Shown here: positions 1 through 7,838 of the stretch, piece by piece
How the letters are laid out: every line of letters starts with the position of its first letter
Position numbering within the stretch: position 1 is the stretch's first letter
Assembly (NCBI GenBank): GCA_964628065.1
Contig: CAZVLM010000001.1
Location: 1 to 64,000, forward strand
DNA from: CAIXMG01 sp964628065
GTDB lineage: Bacteria; Patescibacteriota; Minisyncoccia; Phycocordibacterales; UBA1006
Length of the DNA stretch: 64,000 nt
Direction: 5' to 3'
Notes under the pieces: model-generated
Database searches by the model: none
The model's input: the letters and a program-made list of their open reading frames with translations, nothing else
What the model was told of the DNA's origin: nothing
Made by a program: the position numbers and the translations under genes

Positions 1-179
1 TATCCTCCCATTGCCTCGTCTCGAGAGTTGTCGAAAATTTCCCAAATCAAGTGATGGAGACCTTCAGTTCCGGTTGAACCAATGTACATTCCAGGTCGCT
101 TTCGTACGGGATCAAGTCCCTCAAGTACCTGAATACTTGAAGCTCCATAACTCTCACTCTTTTTAGTATCTTTTGCCAT
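1..179 (-). CDS. gyrB: DNA gyrase subunit B, N-terminal fragment
   Basis: The gene runs off the left edge; only the first ~59 codons are present. The translation has the GyrB/ParE N-terminal signature SIQVLEGLDPVRKRPGMYIG followed by GLHHLIWEIFDNSRDEA, the start of the GHKL ATPase domain including its Asn/Asp ATP-Mg motif. GyrB forms the ATPase half of the type IIA topoisomerase that introduces negative supercoils. ParE has a very similar N-terminus, so the paralogue assignment is probable rather than certain. A TATAAT sits 9 nt before the ATG on this strand, so the leader would be very short. Downstream sequence lies outside the window. Confidence 0.85.
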   Translation of the reverse strand, partial: MAKDTKKSESYGASSIQVLEGLDPVRKRPGMYIGSTGTEGLHHLIWEIFDNSRDEAMGG

Positions 180-240
180 ATTCCTATTATTATACCTTAT
201 TTTAAAGGTGAAATCACTTGATAAAGCTCAAAATTATTGT

Positions 241-1872
241 CTAGTTCTCAATATGGATATGATCTTTTAAGTACTCTTTCGTATCACCGACTTTTTTTCC
301 TGGATTGAAAATTGCGTTAGGATCAAACAATGACTTGGTGAACTTAAACAGTCCCGTAATAAACGGCCCATACATTTTTTCCAAGTAAGGCGTTCTTACA
401 ATTCCATCATTATGTTCGGCGGTAATTGATCCACCATATGAAAGCACAAGGTCATACACCTTGTCCGACAAGGCCACAATAAAGCTTTTATTCGCAGGAT
501 TGTGCATATCAAGGAGTGGAATAATATGGAAGTTCCCATTCCCGACATGTCCTGCGACCGTATAGGTCATGTGCGCACCATCAAGAAGCGCTTGCAACTT
601 TGGCATAAACTCTGGAAGTACTGCGGGATCGACAATAATGTCATCAATAAAAGGAGCGGTGCGCTTTCCATGCATATGTTTCCTTAATAAATTAAAAGAC
701 TCGCGGCGAATGGTCCAATACTTATTTGCTTCACTCGAAGACGCTGCAAGGCGCATTGGAAATCCAAACGGTTCTACCGCTTTTTTTATTTCTAAAAGTC
801 GATCCGCCACTTCGGTTTCTGTCTTCCCTGCTACTTCTACCATAACAATAAGTTTTGGAATGCCTCCACGCAAAATAAGAAGCCCGTCAGGAATCATCTG
901 AATGCCTAACTTAATAAATTTCCAAAGTCCCATAGACCCCAGGAAGTCAAAGAAAAACTTGAACGCAAGTTTTAAACTATAATCATCGAATGATTCAATA
1001 CTATCCGGCTTAAATGCCACAAGAACTTTTGCCAAGTCTCCCACTCGATCAATTTTATCCATATAAATAGCCAGGATGTTTGATACGGGTTCTACGGGAA
1101 CCAATTTCCATTTTTGTTCTACCATAATCCCAAGTGTTCCTTGTGAACCAACTAACAACTTATTCAAATCAAATATTCCTGTCTCCTTATCATAGACATT
1201 CCATAGATAATATCCCGCTGAGTTTTTTGAAACCTTCGGCTTTGCGTTTTTAATCGCGTCGTAATTTTTATCAATGGTTTCGAACAAGCTTTTATAGAGA
1301 CCGCCTTCGAATTCGCCTTGAGACATTTTTGCATCAAGCTCTGCTTTGGTAAGTGGTTTTACAATACATTCATTCCCATCAGAAAAAATCATCTTTGTTT
1401 CAAGTACAAAGTCTTCCATCTTTCCATACTTAATAGATTTTTCTCCTCCTGCGTTATTACCAAACATGCCTCCTACGGCGCAAATATTTTTTGAAGCGGT
1501 GTATGTTGGCATTATTCTATTGCGCTTCAGCGTCTCTTTTTCTAAGTCTCGATAATAGACCCCTGGTTGAGTGATCGCATACTCATCGGCTACCTCAATA
1601 ATTTTATTCATATACTTTGTAAAGTCGACACTGACCGATTCGTTCAGCGAGCCTCCTGACATGCATGTGCCTGCTGCACGCGCCGTAATGGAAACGCCAC
1701 CTTCGGCATTTGCCCACTTCACTAAATTCTGCACATCAGCAGAGTGTTTTGGAAAAACCACCACTTTTGGTTTCACCTCAAAAAGGCTCGCATCGTGCGA
1801 ATGACTTTCAAGTGTTTCTGCTGTTGTGTCAATATCTCCTTCAAAGACCTTCTTAAGTGATTCTAAATTCAT
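241..1872 (-). CDS. FAD-linked oxidase (D-lactate/glycolate dehydrogenase-like)
   Basis: About 543 residues. The N-terminal half matches the FAD-binding type 4 (PCMH/VAO) fold, with VVVFPKHSADVQNLVKWA and the glycine-rich TARAAGTCMSGGSL loop that holds the flavin. The C-terminal half is the FAD-oxidase C domain with GHVGNGNFH and the TAEHNDGI stretch. The family oxidises 2-hydroxy acids (D-lactate, glycolate) and passes electrons to a membrane or soluble acceptor; the substrate cannot be told from sequence. A GTG two codons upstream could be used, but TATACT at 1879-1884 lies exactly 6 nt before the ATG at 1872, which favours that start and a leaderless mRNA. No Fe-S partner subunit is adjacent. 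Confidence 0.85.
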   Translation of the reverse strand: MNLESLKKVFEGDIDTTAETLESHSHDASLFEVKPKVVVFPKHSADVQNLVKWANAEGGVSITARAAGTCMSGGSLNESVSVDFTKYMNKIIEVADEYAITQPGVYYRDLEKETLKRNRIMPTYTASKNICAVGGMFGNNAGGEKSIKYGKMEDFVLETKMIFSDGNECIVKPLTKAELDAKMSQGEFEGGLYKSLFETIDKNYDAIKNAKPKVSKNSAGYYLWNVYDKETGIFDLNKLLVGSQGTLGIMVEQKWKLVPVEPVSNILAIYMDKIDRVGDLAKVLVAFKPDSIESFDDYSLKLAFKFFFDFLGSMGLWKFIKLGIQMIPDGLLILRGGIPKLIVMVEVAGKTETEVADRLLEIKKAVEPFGFPMRLAASSSEANKYWTIRRESFNLLRKHMHGKRTAPFIDDIIVDPAVLPEFMPKLQALLDGAHMTYTVAGHVGNGNFHIIPLLDMHNPANKSFIVALSDKVYDLVLSYGGSITAEHNDGIVRTPYLEKMYGPFITGLFKFTKSLFDPNAIFNPGKKVGDTKEYLKDHIHIEN

Positions 1873-1924
1873 AACCACAGTATACAGAAAAATCCCCTTC
1901 CGGGGAATTATTGTTACAACATAA

Positions 1925-1952
1925 AAGAGACTTGCGGATTTGCAAGCCTCTT
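1925..1952. terminator. Hairpin terminator between oxidase and secreted-protein gene
   Basis: An 11-bp stem with one mismatch (AAGAGACTTGC with GCAAGCCTCTT) is followed on the minus strand by a short U-rich stretch. It would end the transcript of the 1976-2755 gene. Confidence 0.6.
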
Positions 1953-1975
1953 GTCATCTTTTTTGTTTTTACAGC

Positions 1976-2755
1976 TTACGGCGCGTACATCTCGAACTCT
2001 ATGCCCTCCATGCCCGAATCTGGAGACCCTACATTGGCAGGCTCAGGATTAGAACTGTTAACCGTCTTGTCTTTGCCAGGAATGCCGGCGTTCGACTTAC
2101 CAAACCAGGCTTTCAAAGAAACCGAACCTAGGCCGTCAACGATAAGGAATATCGTTTTAGTGCCTGCTGCGTCAGTAACATACTGGAACCGGTTGTGAGC
2201 ATTAGGTGCAAGTTTTCCAGGAACCCCGGCTCCTTTCGAGCTATTGTTCTTTACAACGTAAGAATTAGCGCCCGCATCGCCATAAGATAAGAACGGAAGG
2301 CTAATACTATCACCGATCAAATGAGCAGCCGTATCCATGTAGCAGGTCATCCACATTACACCATCAACTTCCTTCCAATAGGTTAGTTTCGTATGAGGAA
2401 GAATCATCAGGCGGCGGTCAACAAGCATGAAGGCGCCCGTGTCATTGGTGGTGCACCTATGCGACCTGAACAACACCGTATCTTTTCCGTTCTTCTTGAA
2501 CGGCATGCCGGCAACGAGCATTATCGTATCGTCACCACTGTAAAACTGTCCTTTCTTAAGGTCTGTTTCATTGGAAATCTCGCGGTGCGAGTTTTTGTAA
2601 TCAATAAGCTTGAAATCGGCTGGCGCTATGTTCTTGCTAGTCGGGGTAGGCTTTTTTTCTACAATAACAGGCCCTCTTTGGCTTGCTCCTCCCCCCTGCG
2701 CATGCGCAGAAAGAACTGTAGCAAATAACAGGAATAAAATGGTCATGTACTTCAT
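1976..2755 (-). CDS. Secreted protein of unknown function, Bacteroidetes-like
   Basis: 259 residues from the ATG that begins MKYMTILFLLFATVLSAHAQ, a classical signal peptide with likely cleavage after AHA. Upstream in-frame starts would bury this signal peptide in the protein, so they were rejected. The mature protein has no recognised domain; it contains a WMTCYMDTA stretch and a glycine/proline-rich end. The short signal peptide ending in AQ and the A-rich leader without Shine-Dalgarno resemble Bacteroidetes genes, which suggests horizontal acquisition (inference). A canonical promoter (TTGACT, 17-nt spacer, TATGAT) lies about 75-100 bp upstream and the gene has its own terminator, so it is a single-gene unit. 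Confidence 0.6.
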   Translation of the reverse strand: MKYMTILFLLFATVLSAHAQGGGASQRGPVIVEKKPTPTSKNIAPADFKLIDYKNSHREISNETDLKKGQFYSGDDTIMLVAGMPFKKNGKDTVLFRSHRCTTNDTGAFMLVDRRLMILPHTKLTYWKEVDGVMWMTCYMDTAAHLIGDSISLPFLSYGDAGANSYVVKNNSSKGAGVPGKLAPNAHNRFQYVTDAAGTKTIFLIVDGLGSVSLKAWFGKSNAGIPGKDKTVNSSNPEPANVGSPDSGMEGIEFEMYAP

Positions 2756-2828
2756 AAGCTTAAATTTGGTTTTAAAAGAGGTTTGGGGAAAAATATATTC
2801 GTATCTGGAGTTTTTCTTACTCTTAACC

Positions 2829-2857
2829 ATCATAGCATAAATTGGTATTAAAGTCAA
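2829..2857 (-). promoter_or_regulatory. Promoter of the secreted-protein gene (-35 and -10)
   Basis: On the minus strand TTGACT (2852-2857) and TATGAT (2829-2834) are separated by 17 nt. The transcript would carry a leader of roughly 70 nt before the ATG at 2755. The box overlaps the upstream region of the divergent aldolase gene. Confidence 0.65.
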
Positions 2858-2880
2858 GTCCCTAAGCGTGACCATTTTGA

Positions 2881-2886
2881 TATAAT
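2881..2886 (+). promoter_or_regulatory. -10 box for a leaderless aldolase mRNA
   Basis: TATAAT ends 6 nt before the ATG at 2893, which places the expected transcription start on or next to the A of the start codon. No Shine-Dalgarno is possible at this spacing. Confidence 0.65.
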
Positions 2887-2892
2887 AGAGAT

Positions 2893-3861
2893 ATGGAAAA
2901 CACCTTGAAAAATAAGGCTATTATGGACAATTTAGGCTACCCAGGAAAGCTGTGTATTCTCCCCTTCGACCATCGGTCATACTTCGAGCAATTGCTCGGT
3001 TTTACCGAGCCACTAACCCCCGAGCAACATGCGTCATTATCTGAATACAAGAAAATAGTATACGCCGGCTACGAGGCGTCCCTCGCTCTTGGTATTCCTA
3101 AGGAATCAAGTGCCATTCTTGTTGATGATGCATTTGGACTTGAAGTATTACTCGATGCAAAACAGAAAGGTTACATCACCCTGCAAAGCACTGAAGTAAG
3201 CGGGAGCGGTCACTTCTCTTTCGAGCATCCTGATGATTGGCAGTCATGGATCGAAAAAGTAAAACCGACATTTGTGAAAGCATTAGTTCGATATAATATT
3301 GGAGGCGACCAGTCGCTTAATCGAAAAACTCTAGCAGGGTTGAAGCAGTTATCTGATTACGCACATGCGAATAATTATAAGTTCCTTATCGAGCCGTTAG
3401 TTCCTGCTACTGATTATCAACTTGCTTACATTGGTAATGACAAGGGTCGCTATGATCGAGAACTTCGACCAGGACTTACTGCGCGCATGATTATGGAAAT
3501 GCAAAACGCCGGCGTTGAACCCGATGTTTGGAAAATCGAAGGTATGTTCGAATCCGAACATTACAAGATTGCCGTAACTGCTGCGCGAGCAGGCGGAAGA
3601 AAAAACGTAGGCGTTATTTCACTCGGAAGAAACGAAACCGATGAGGTTGTAGAAACATGGCTTCGAGCCGGAGCTGCAACGGAAGGCGTTATCGGATTTG
3701 CGGTCGGACGTACTATTTTCCTGAACGCGCTGATGAAATTCCGGTCGGGAGAATATACCCGCGAGCAGGCAGTATCGGAGATTGCACAACGATTCTTTCA
3801 TTTTTATCAGGTGTTCAATCAAACACACCCCGCAGGGCAAAGCCCTGTCGCCCCTCTCTAA
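2893..3861 (+). CDS. Class I aldolase-like protein (DUF2090 family)
   Basis: 322 residues. The N-terminal LCILPFDHRSYF, the central FLIEPLVPAT, the VWKIEGM segment and the C-terminal GVIGFAVGRTIF fit the DUF2090 TIM-barrel family, related to the C-terminal domain of IolC and to tagatose/fructose-bisphosphate aldolases. It probably splits or forms a sugar phosphate in glycolysis or pentose metabolism; substrate unknown. The last ~12 residues (from THPAGQ) and the stop codon are encoded by the palindromic element that starts at 3821, so the native C-terminus was probably replaced when the element inserted. Leaderless start. The transaldolase gene converges from the other side. Confidence 0.75.
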   Translation: MENTLKNKAIMDNLGYPGKLCILPFDHRSYFEQLLGFTEPLTPEQHASLSEYKKIVYAGYEASLALGIPKESSAILVDDAFGLEVLLDAKQKGYITLQSTEVSGSGHFSFEHPDDWQSWIEKVKPTFVKALVRYNIGGDQSLNRKTLAGLKQLSDYAHANNYKFLIEPLVPATDYQLAYIGNDKGRYDRELRPGLTARMIMEMQNAGVEPDVWKIEGMFESEHYKIAVTAARAGGRKNVGVISLGRNETDEVVETWLRAGAATEGVIGFAVGRTIFLNALMKFRSGEYTREQAVSEIAQRFFHFYQVFNQTHPAGQSPVAPL

Positions 3862-4012
3862 AAGAGAGGGTTTGCTTCGCCAAGACTTCTTGCCAATCAA
3901 AACTTCCGTTAGACTCTATGAGTCTAACGGAAGTTTATTTTATAATAGAGTCTAAACGGAGCTTACCCTCTCTTTTAGAGAGGGTCGCTCGCCGAAGGCG
4001 GCGGGGTGTGTT
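3821..4012. repeat. 192-bp composite palindromic element, copy A
   Basis: Bounded by inverted ends AAACACACCCCGC and GCGGGGTGTGTT. Inside are: a small GC hairpin (AGGGCAAAGCCCT); the 19-bp core CCCTCTCTAAAAGAGAGGG (3852-3870); a central 17-bp-stem hairpin (3900-3936); the reverse core (3966-3984); and a second GC hairpin (GCCGAAGGC). It fills the convergent gap between aldolase and transaldolase, overlapping the aldolase 3' end and abutting the transaldolase stop. It could also serve as a two-way terminator. The same architecture and length recur at 60447-60638. Confidence 0.85.
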
Positions 4013-4853
4013 AAAAAAGTCCTTTCCAATCCTCTGCGAACTTCTCAAGACCTTTTTTAGTAAGTTCGTGATCAATGTTGTAAAGTACCCAATCTTGCTG
4101 TGGAATATCACGATACGTAATTGGTGAAAGCTCTTTTATTTCTCTTGGATAGTCGACAGTATTTTTTTCAGTTCCGTATTCAGCCCAATCTTTCAAAACA
4201 GTTGCAGGTGCGGTAATGCAATGACTTCCTGCCTCCATGCAATCAAATAAGTGACCTAGATGTCGAATGCTCGCACCAAGCACGTGCACATGACTATTCC
4301 ATGACTCATACATCATCACAATATTTTTTATTAAGTTAATACCCTTGTATCCTAAATCATCAAGTCTTCCGATAAAAGGCGAAACGAATACTTGTCCATT
4401 TTTCGCTCCTAACGTAGCTTCATGAACTGCTGCCGCCTGCTCCTGAGTAAAACAAAGCGTCATGTTTACATTAATTCCTTCTTCTACCAATTTACGCGCC
4501 ACCAATAATCCATTATGCGTAATGGGAAGTTTCACATAAATACCTGGAAACCATGTAGCAAGCTCTCGCCCTTTTTCAAGCATAACTTCATACTCAGTAT
4601 CCATGTCAGCATATACCTCAACAGAAATAGCACCCTCTGGAATTACTTCATGTATCTGAAGGGCAATTTTTTTATACTCTTCCCAAATAAGCGACTCATT
4701 AAGAAGTCCTTGTGTTTTAAGTTCTTGAATATGAGGATTTTTTGCAACCAAACTGGGGTTGGTTGTTTGTCCATCCAAAAAGCCCAGTGCCTGCTTTACC
4801 TCTTTTGTTTCAAGAGGGTTTCCGCTGTCTAAAAATACTTTTGTCGTTCTCAT
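4011..4853 (-). CDS. tal: Transaldolase
   Basis: 280 residues. Motifs match the TalC/transaldolase barrel: DGQTTNPSLVAKNP near the N-terminus, the Schiff-base region GIYVKLPIT with the expected catalytic Lys at about residue 108, and NVNMTLCF plus VFVSPFIGRLDD. It moves a dihydroxyacetone unit between sugar phosphates in the non-oxidative pentose phosphate pathway, together with the transketolase genes nearby. A TATACT (4860-4865) lies exactly 6 nt before the ATG, so the mRNA is probably leaderless. The stop codon directly abuts palindromic element A. Confidence 0.88.
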   Translation of the reverse strand: MRTTKVFLDSGNPLETKEVKQALGFLDGQTTNPSLVAKNPHIQELKTQGLLNESLIWEEYKKIALQIHEVIPEGAISVEVYADMDTEYEVMLEKGRELATWFPGIYVKLPITHNGLLVARKLVEEGINVNMTLCFTQEQAAAVHEATLGAKNGQVFVSPFIGRLDDLGYKGINLIKNIVMMYESWNSHVHVLGASIRHLGHLFDCMEAGSHCITAPATVLKDWAEYGTEKNTVDYPREIKELSPITYRDIPQQDWVLYNIDHELTKKGLEKFAEDWKGLF

Positions 4854-4859
4854 GGCCTA

Positions 4860-4882
4860 AGTATATCACGGCATGATATAAT
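4860..4882. promoter_or_regulatory. Divergent pair of leaderless -10 boxes
   Basis: Only 35 bp separate the transaldolase and PfkB start codons. Minus-strand TATACT (4860-4865) lies 6 nt from the ATG at 4853, and plus-strand TATAAT (4877-4882) lies 6 nt from the ATG at 4889. The two -35 regions must overlap each other's cores. Confidence 0.65.
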
Positions 4883-4888
4883 CCCGAC

Positions 4889-5917
4889 ATGTGGCCATTT
4901 AATACAACAACCAACAAATTAGACTTTTTAGCAGTAGGAGACGTGTTCATCGATACGTTTATAGAATTACAAGACGCCGAAGTTCACTGTGATATTGATA
5001 CTGCAAATTGCAAAATATCAATGAACTGGGGTGATAAAATTCCTTACAAAAATGAATGGCCCATCGCAGGTGTAGGAAATGCGGGCAACGCTGCCGTAAG
5101 CGCTGCTAGACTCGGACTTCCCTCTGCGCTTTTGGCAACTGTTGGGAATGATGATGACGGTAGAAAAATAAAGGCAGTGTACGTAAAAGAAAAGATTTCT
5201 GATCTATTTATTGAAACAAACGAAACCATTCCAACCAATAATGCTTACGTTTTATTATTTAATGCCGAGCGAAGTATTCTTGTTAAGCAATTCGAGTATC
5301 CTTACACAGTGCCTGAGAAAAAGTTAAGCTCATCAGCACCGAAGTGGATTTATTTTACGTCGCTCTGCAAGAATTCGCTTTCTTTTCATAACGAACTTGC
5401 CGTTTGGGTTAAGAATCACCCAGAAACAAAAATGGCATTCCAGCCAGGAACGTTTCAGATGCAATTGGGCGTCGAAGCTATCAAGGACGTCTATGCAGCA
5501 AGTTATGCATTTTTCTGTAATAAGGAAGAAGCTCAGCGCATCTTAAACAAGCCTACTGCCGATTTTCCTGAGCTTCACGCAGGCATCCGAGCACTCGGCC
5601 CAAAAATTGTCGTCATTACGGATGGCGCAAAAGGACTAACCGCGTCTGACGAGAATGGAAATGGTTACTTTCTACCTATGTACCCAGACCCAAAACCACC
5701 CATTGATCGAACGGGCGCTGGCGATGCGTGTAGTTCAACCATTGTTACTGCCCTACAGTTAGGACTTCCGCTTGAACAAGCGTTATTATGGGGACCGATT
5801 AACTCTATGTCAGTGGTTCAATATATTGGTGCACAGGAAGGACTTTTGTCTCGAGAAAAGCTAGAAGAGTATTTGAAAAATGCACCTGCCGATTATAAAG
5901 TTACAAAATTGTTTTAA
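4889..5917 (+). CDS. PfkB-family carbohydrate kinase
   Basis: 342 residues. The PfkB/ribokinase fold is shown by FLAVGDVFIDTF at the N-terminus, the GVGNAGNAAVSAARLG stretch (signature 1 region) and DRTGAGDACSSTIVTAL (signature 2 with the catalytic Asp and anion hole). It phosphorylates a sugar or nucleoside with ATP; the substrate cannot be named. The neighbours (transaldolase, transketolase, epimerase, isomerase) make a pentose or hexose-phosphate substrate plausible. Leaderless start; a strong hairpin follows. Confidence 0.82.
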   Translation: MWPFNTTTNKLDFLAVGDVFIDTFIELQDAEVHCDIDTANCKISMNWGDKIPYKNEWPIAGVGNAGNAAVSAARLGLPSALLATVGNDDDGRKIKAVYVKEKISDLFIETNETIPTNNAYVLLFNAERSILVKQFEYPYTVPEKKLSSSAPKWIYFTSLCKNSLSFHNELAVWVKNHPETKMAFQPGTFQMQLGVEAIKDVYAASYAFFCNKEEAQRILNKPTADFPELHAGIRALGPKIVVITDGAKGLTASDENGNGYFLPMYPDPKPPIDRTGAGDACSSTIVTALQLGLPLEQALLWGPINSMSVVQYIGAQEGLLSREKLEEYLKNAPADYKVTKLF

Positions 5918-5940
5918 TATAATTCAGCAACACAAAAAGA

Positions 5941-6009
5941 GAAAATTAAAAACACCTTTTTCGCTTCCCCTCGGAGGGCAAGGAAGCTCAAAAGGTGTTT
6001 TTAATTTTC
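5941..6009. terminator. Bidirectional terminator with 20-bp arms
   Basis: Arms at 5941-5960 and 5990-6009 are inverted copies (ends GAAAATT and AATTTTC), with an inner TTCCCCTCGGAGGGCAAGGAA loop segment. It lies between the converging PfkB gene and the 6031-6510 gene, with U-tracts both ways. Confidence 0.75.
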
Positions 6010-6030
6010 TTATCTGCTATTGGGCGGATA

Positions 6031-6510
6031 CTACTTACTTGAGAAAAGGCTTTTAAAGAAGCCACTAATATACTCCATGAGACTTCCCTGTGCTTCTACG
6101 CGATTGTTATGGAAAGAGATGAGCAATCCTGAAACGGTTCCTTCTGGTTTTCCTTCAATCTTGCCATCTTTGATTTTTCCGTCTTTTGCAAGATGCGGAG
6201 CGTAAAGCCAGATAAAGTAACAGATGAATACAAACACGGTAACCACTTTAAATCCAGGTCCCACCTGCCGATAAATTGCAAAGTAAACAAAGACTCCTAC
6301 AATGAAGGCAAGGCACAATCTGATAACTTGTGAGATTCCCATCTCAACCAGCATAAGACGAAACTTGATATACATCGCTTCCCAAAAACCAACAGGCACT
6401 CCTTTCACTTTTTTCTCCGTAGGTCCAAATGACTTGAAGAATTTCGTGAAAAAGTCTTTGATGTGTTGCCAATCTTCTTTGAGTAAATCGTGGTTAATCT
6501 CGTAATTCAT
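6031..6510 (-). CDS. Small membrane protein of unknown function
   Basis: 159 residues. There is a charged N-terminal segment of ~50 residues, two predicted membrane helices (around VIRLCLAFIVGVFVYFAIY and VVTVFVFICYFIWLYA), then a soluble glycine/lysine-rich stretch (DGKIKDGKIEGKPEGT) and an amphipathic C-terminus. No family was recognised. It stands alone between a terminator and the transketolase gene. A TATTAT lies 7 nt before its ATG. Confidence 0.55.
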   Translation of the reverse strand: MNYEINHDLLKEDWQHIKDFFTKFFKSFGPTEKKVKGVPVGFWEAMYIKFRLMLVEMGISQVIRLCLAFIVGVFVYFAIYRQVGPGFKVVTVFVFICYFIWLYAPHLAKDGKIKDGKIEGKPEGTVSGLLISFHNNRVEAQGSLMEYISGFFKSLFSSK

Positions 6511-6551
6511 ACTATATATAATACACTATATTTACTAGTAAGTCAAATATC

Positions 6552-7699
6552 TTACTTCCTTCGTAGTGCATCATGCACGGCGGTTTTAACTGATTCTTTG
6601 TCTAGTTTATAATGCGCAACGAGTTCTTCAGGCGTTCCTGACTGCCCGAACAAATCTCGAATTCCAACAAATTCAATGGGTACAGGATACTCTTCTGCGA
6701 GCACCTCTGCGACAGCTGATCCCATGCCTCCAGCGATTTGGTGTTCTTCTGCGGTAACNNNNNNNNNNNNNNNNNNNNNNNNNNNNNNNNNNNNNNNNNN
6801 NNNNNNNNNNNNNNNNNNNNNNNNNNNNNNNNNNNNNNNNNNNNNNNNNNNNNNNNNNCCTCTGCGACAGCTGATCCCATGCCTCCAGCGATTTGGTGTT
6901 CTTCTGCGGTAACAATGGCACCTGTTTTTTTCGCAAGGGCGATAATTGATTCACGATCAATAGGCTTTATAGTATGCAAATTTAAAACAGTAACGTTAAT
7001 TCCTTGACTTCCTAATTCCTGGGCCGCCATCATGGCCGTGTGGACAAGGGTTCCACATGCAATAATGCCAACATCGGGTGTTTCTGAATCGAAAACGGTG
7101 ATAGCTTTTCCAATTTCAAAAGGTGTTGCACTTGTCGTAAAGGACGGAGTACCTGCCCTTCCCAATCGCAAATATGCTGGTCTGCCTGATTCAGCAATTG
7201 CCAGTGTTGCCTTTCGCGCTTCTTCGCTATCACAAGGAACAATGACAGCCATGTTTGGAATGGTTCGCATGAGGGCAACATCTTCCAAAGCTTGATGAGT
7301 TGCTCCATCTGGACCGACTGAAATACCTGCATGACATCCAATCACTTTTACGGGAACATTATTGATTGCGATCGTTGTGCGAATTTGTTCTAAGTTTCTT
7401 CCAGGAGAAAAGGTCGCATAACTCGTAATGAATGGAACTTTTCCATACGTTGCTAATCCCGATGCTACGGTTGCCAAGTTTTGCTCTGCTACCCCCATTT
7501 CAACGAACCGTTCCGGGAACAATTTTGAGAATTCTTCTACGCGGGTAGATTCTTTCAAGTCAGCGGAAAGCACCACGATATTTTCATTGAGTTTCGCAGC
7601 CTCAATAAGACCAATGCCAAATCCGTCGCGAGTGGCTTTTGATTCAAGCTTTGCTTTATCTAATGTATCAGGATTAAGTTTTGCTGAAGGACTGATCAT
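6552..7699 (-). CDS. Transketolase, C-terminal (pyrimidine-binding) subunit; interrupted by an assembly gap
   Basis: Carries the transketolase pyrimidine domain (VVLSADLKESTRVEEF, FVEMGVAEQNLATVASGLA with the conserved Glu) and the C-terminal domain (VTAEEHQIAGGMGSAVAE). An N gap plus a duplicated 55-bp flank (155 bp in all, not a multiple of 3) breaks the frame. If one copy and the gap are removed, the frame continues through DLFGQSGTPEELVAHY to a stop at 6552, giving an intact ~330-residue subunit. It pairs with the N-terminal subunit encoded at 8556-9431; together they would form a two-gene transketolase. TATAAT lies 7 nt before the ATG. Confidence 0.85.
6704..6913. other. Scaffold gap with duplicated flanks (assembly artefact)
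   Basis: Exactly 100 N (6759-6858) are flanked by identical 55-bp sequences (6704-6758 and 6859-6913). This is the signature of two overlapping contig ends placed side by side by a scaffolder. It is not a biological repeat. Confidence 0.95.
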
Positions 7700-7738
7700 G
7701 TAATGAATTATAAACCTTTTTTATCTTTTTCCCAAGGT

Positions 7739-7836
7739 TTGACTTTGCCCTTCTAACTGATATACTCTACCTACTTTCGGTATTTATACTGAAAGATGTT
7801 CGGGATTTCCCGCGTCCCCTCCTTTTATAAGGAGGG
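7739..7836 (+). ncRNA. Possible small RNA: orphan promoter followed by three hairpins
   Basis: TTGACT (7739-7744) and TATACT (7761-7766) are spaced 16 nt. They are followed by a hairpin CTTTCGGTAT/ATACTGAAAG, a CGGGATTTCCCG palindrome and CCCTCCTT/AAGGAGGG (7817-7836). There is no open frame. The transcript would converge on the mazF-like gene. The terminator lacks a strong U-tract, so this remains a candidate only; the last hairpin may simply end the mazF-like transcript. Confidence 0.3.
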
Positions 7837-7838
7837 AT

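Noticed and set aside
3657..4127. 156-codon plus-strand frame across element A
   Set aside because: It overlaps the aldolase in another frame and the transaldolase in antisense, and is translated mostly from the repeat.
5941..6009. Another copy of the composite palindromic element
   Set aside because: It has long complementary arms but neither the CACACCC ends nor the CCCTCTCT core; it is best read as a two-way terminator.
6602..7699. Transketolase frame ending in a novel C-terminus after the N gap
   Set aside because: The tail is a frame change caused by the 155-bp scaffold artefact; the true end is at 6552.
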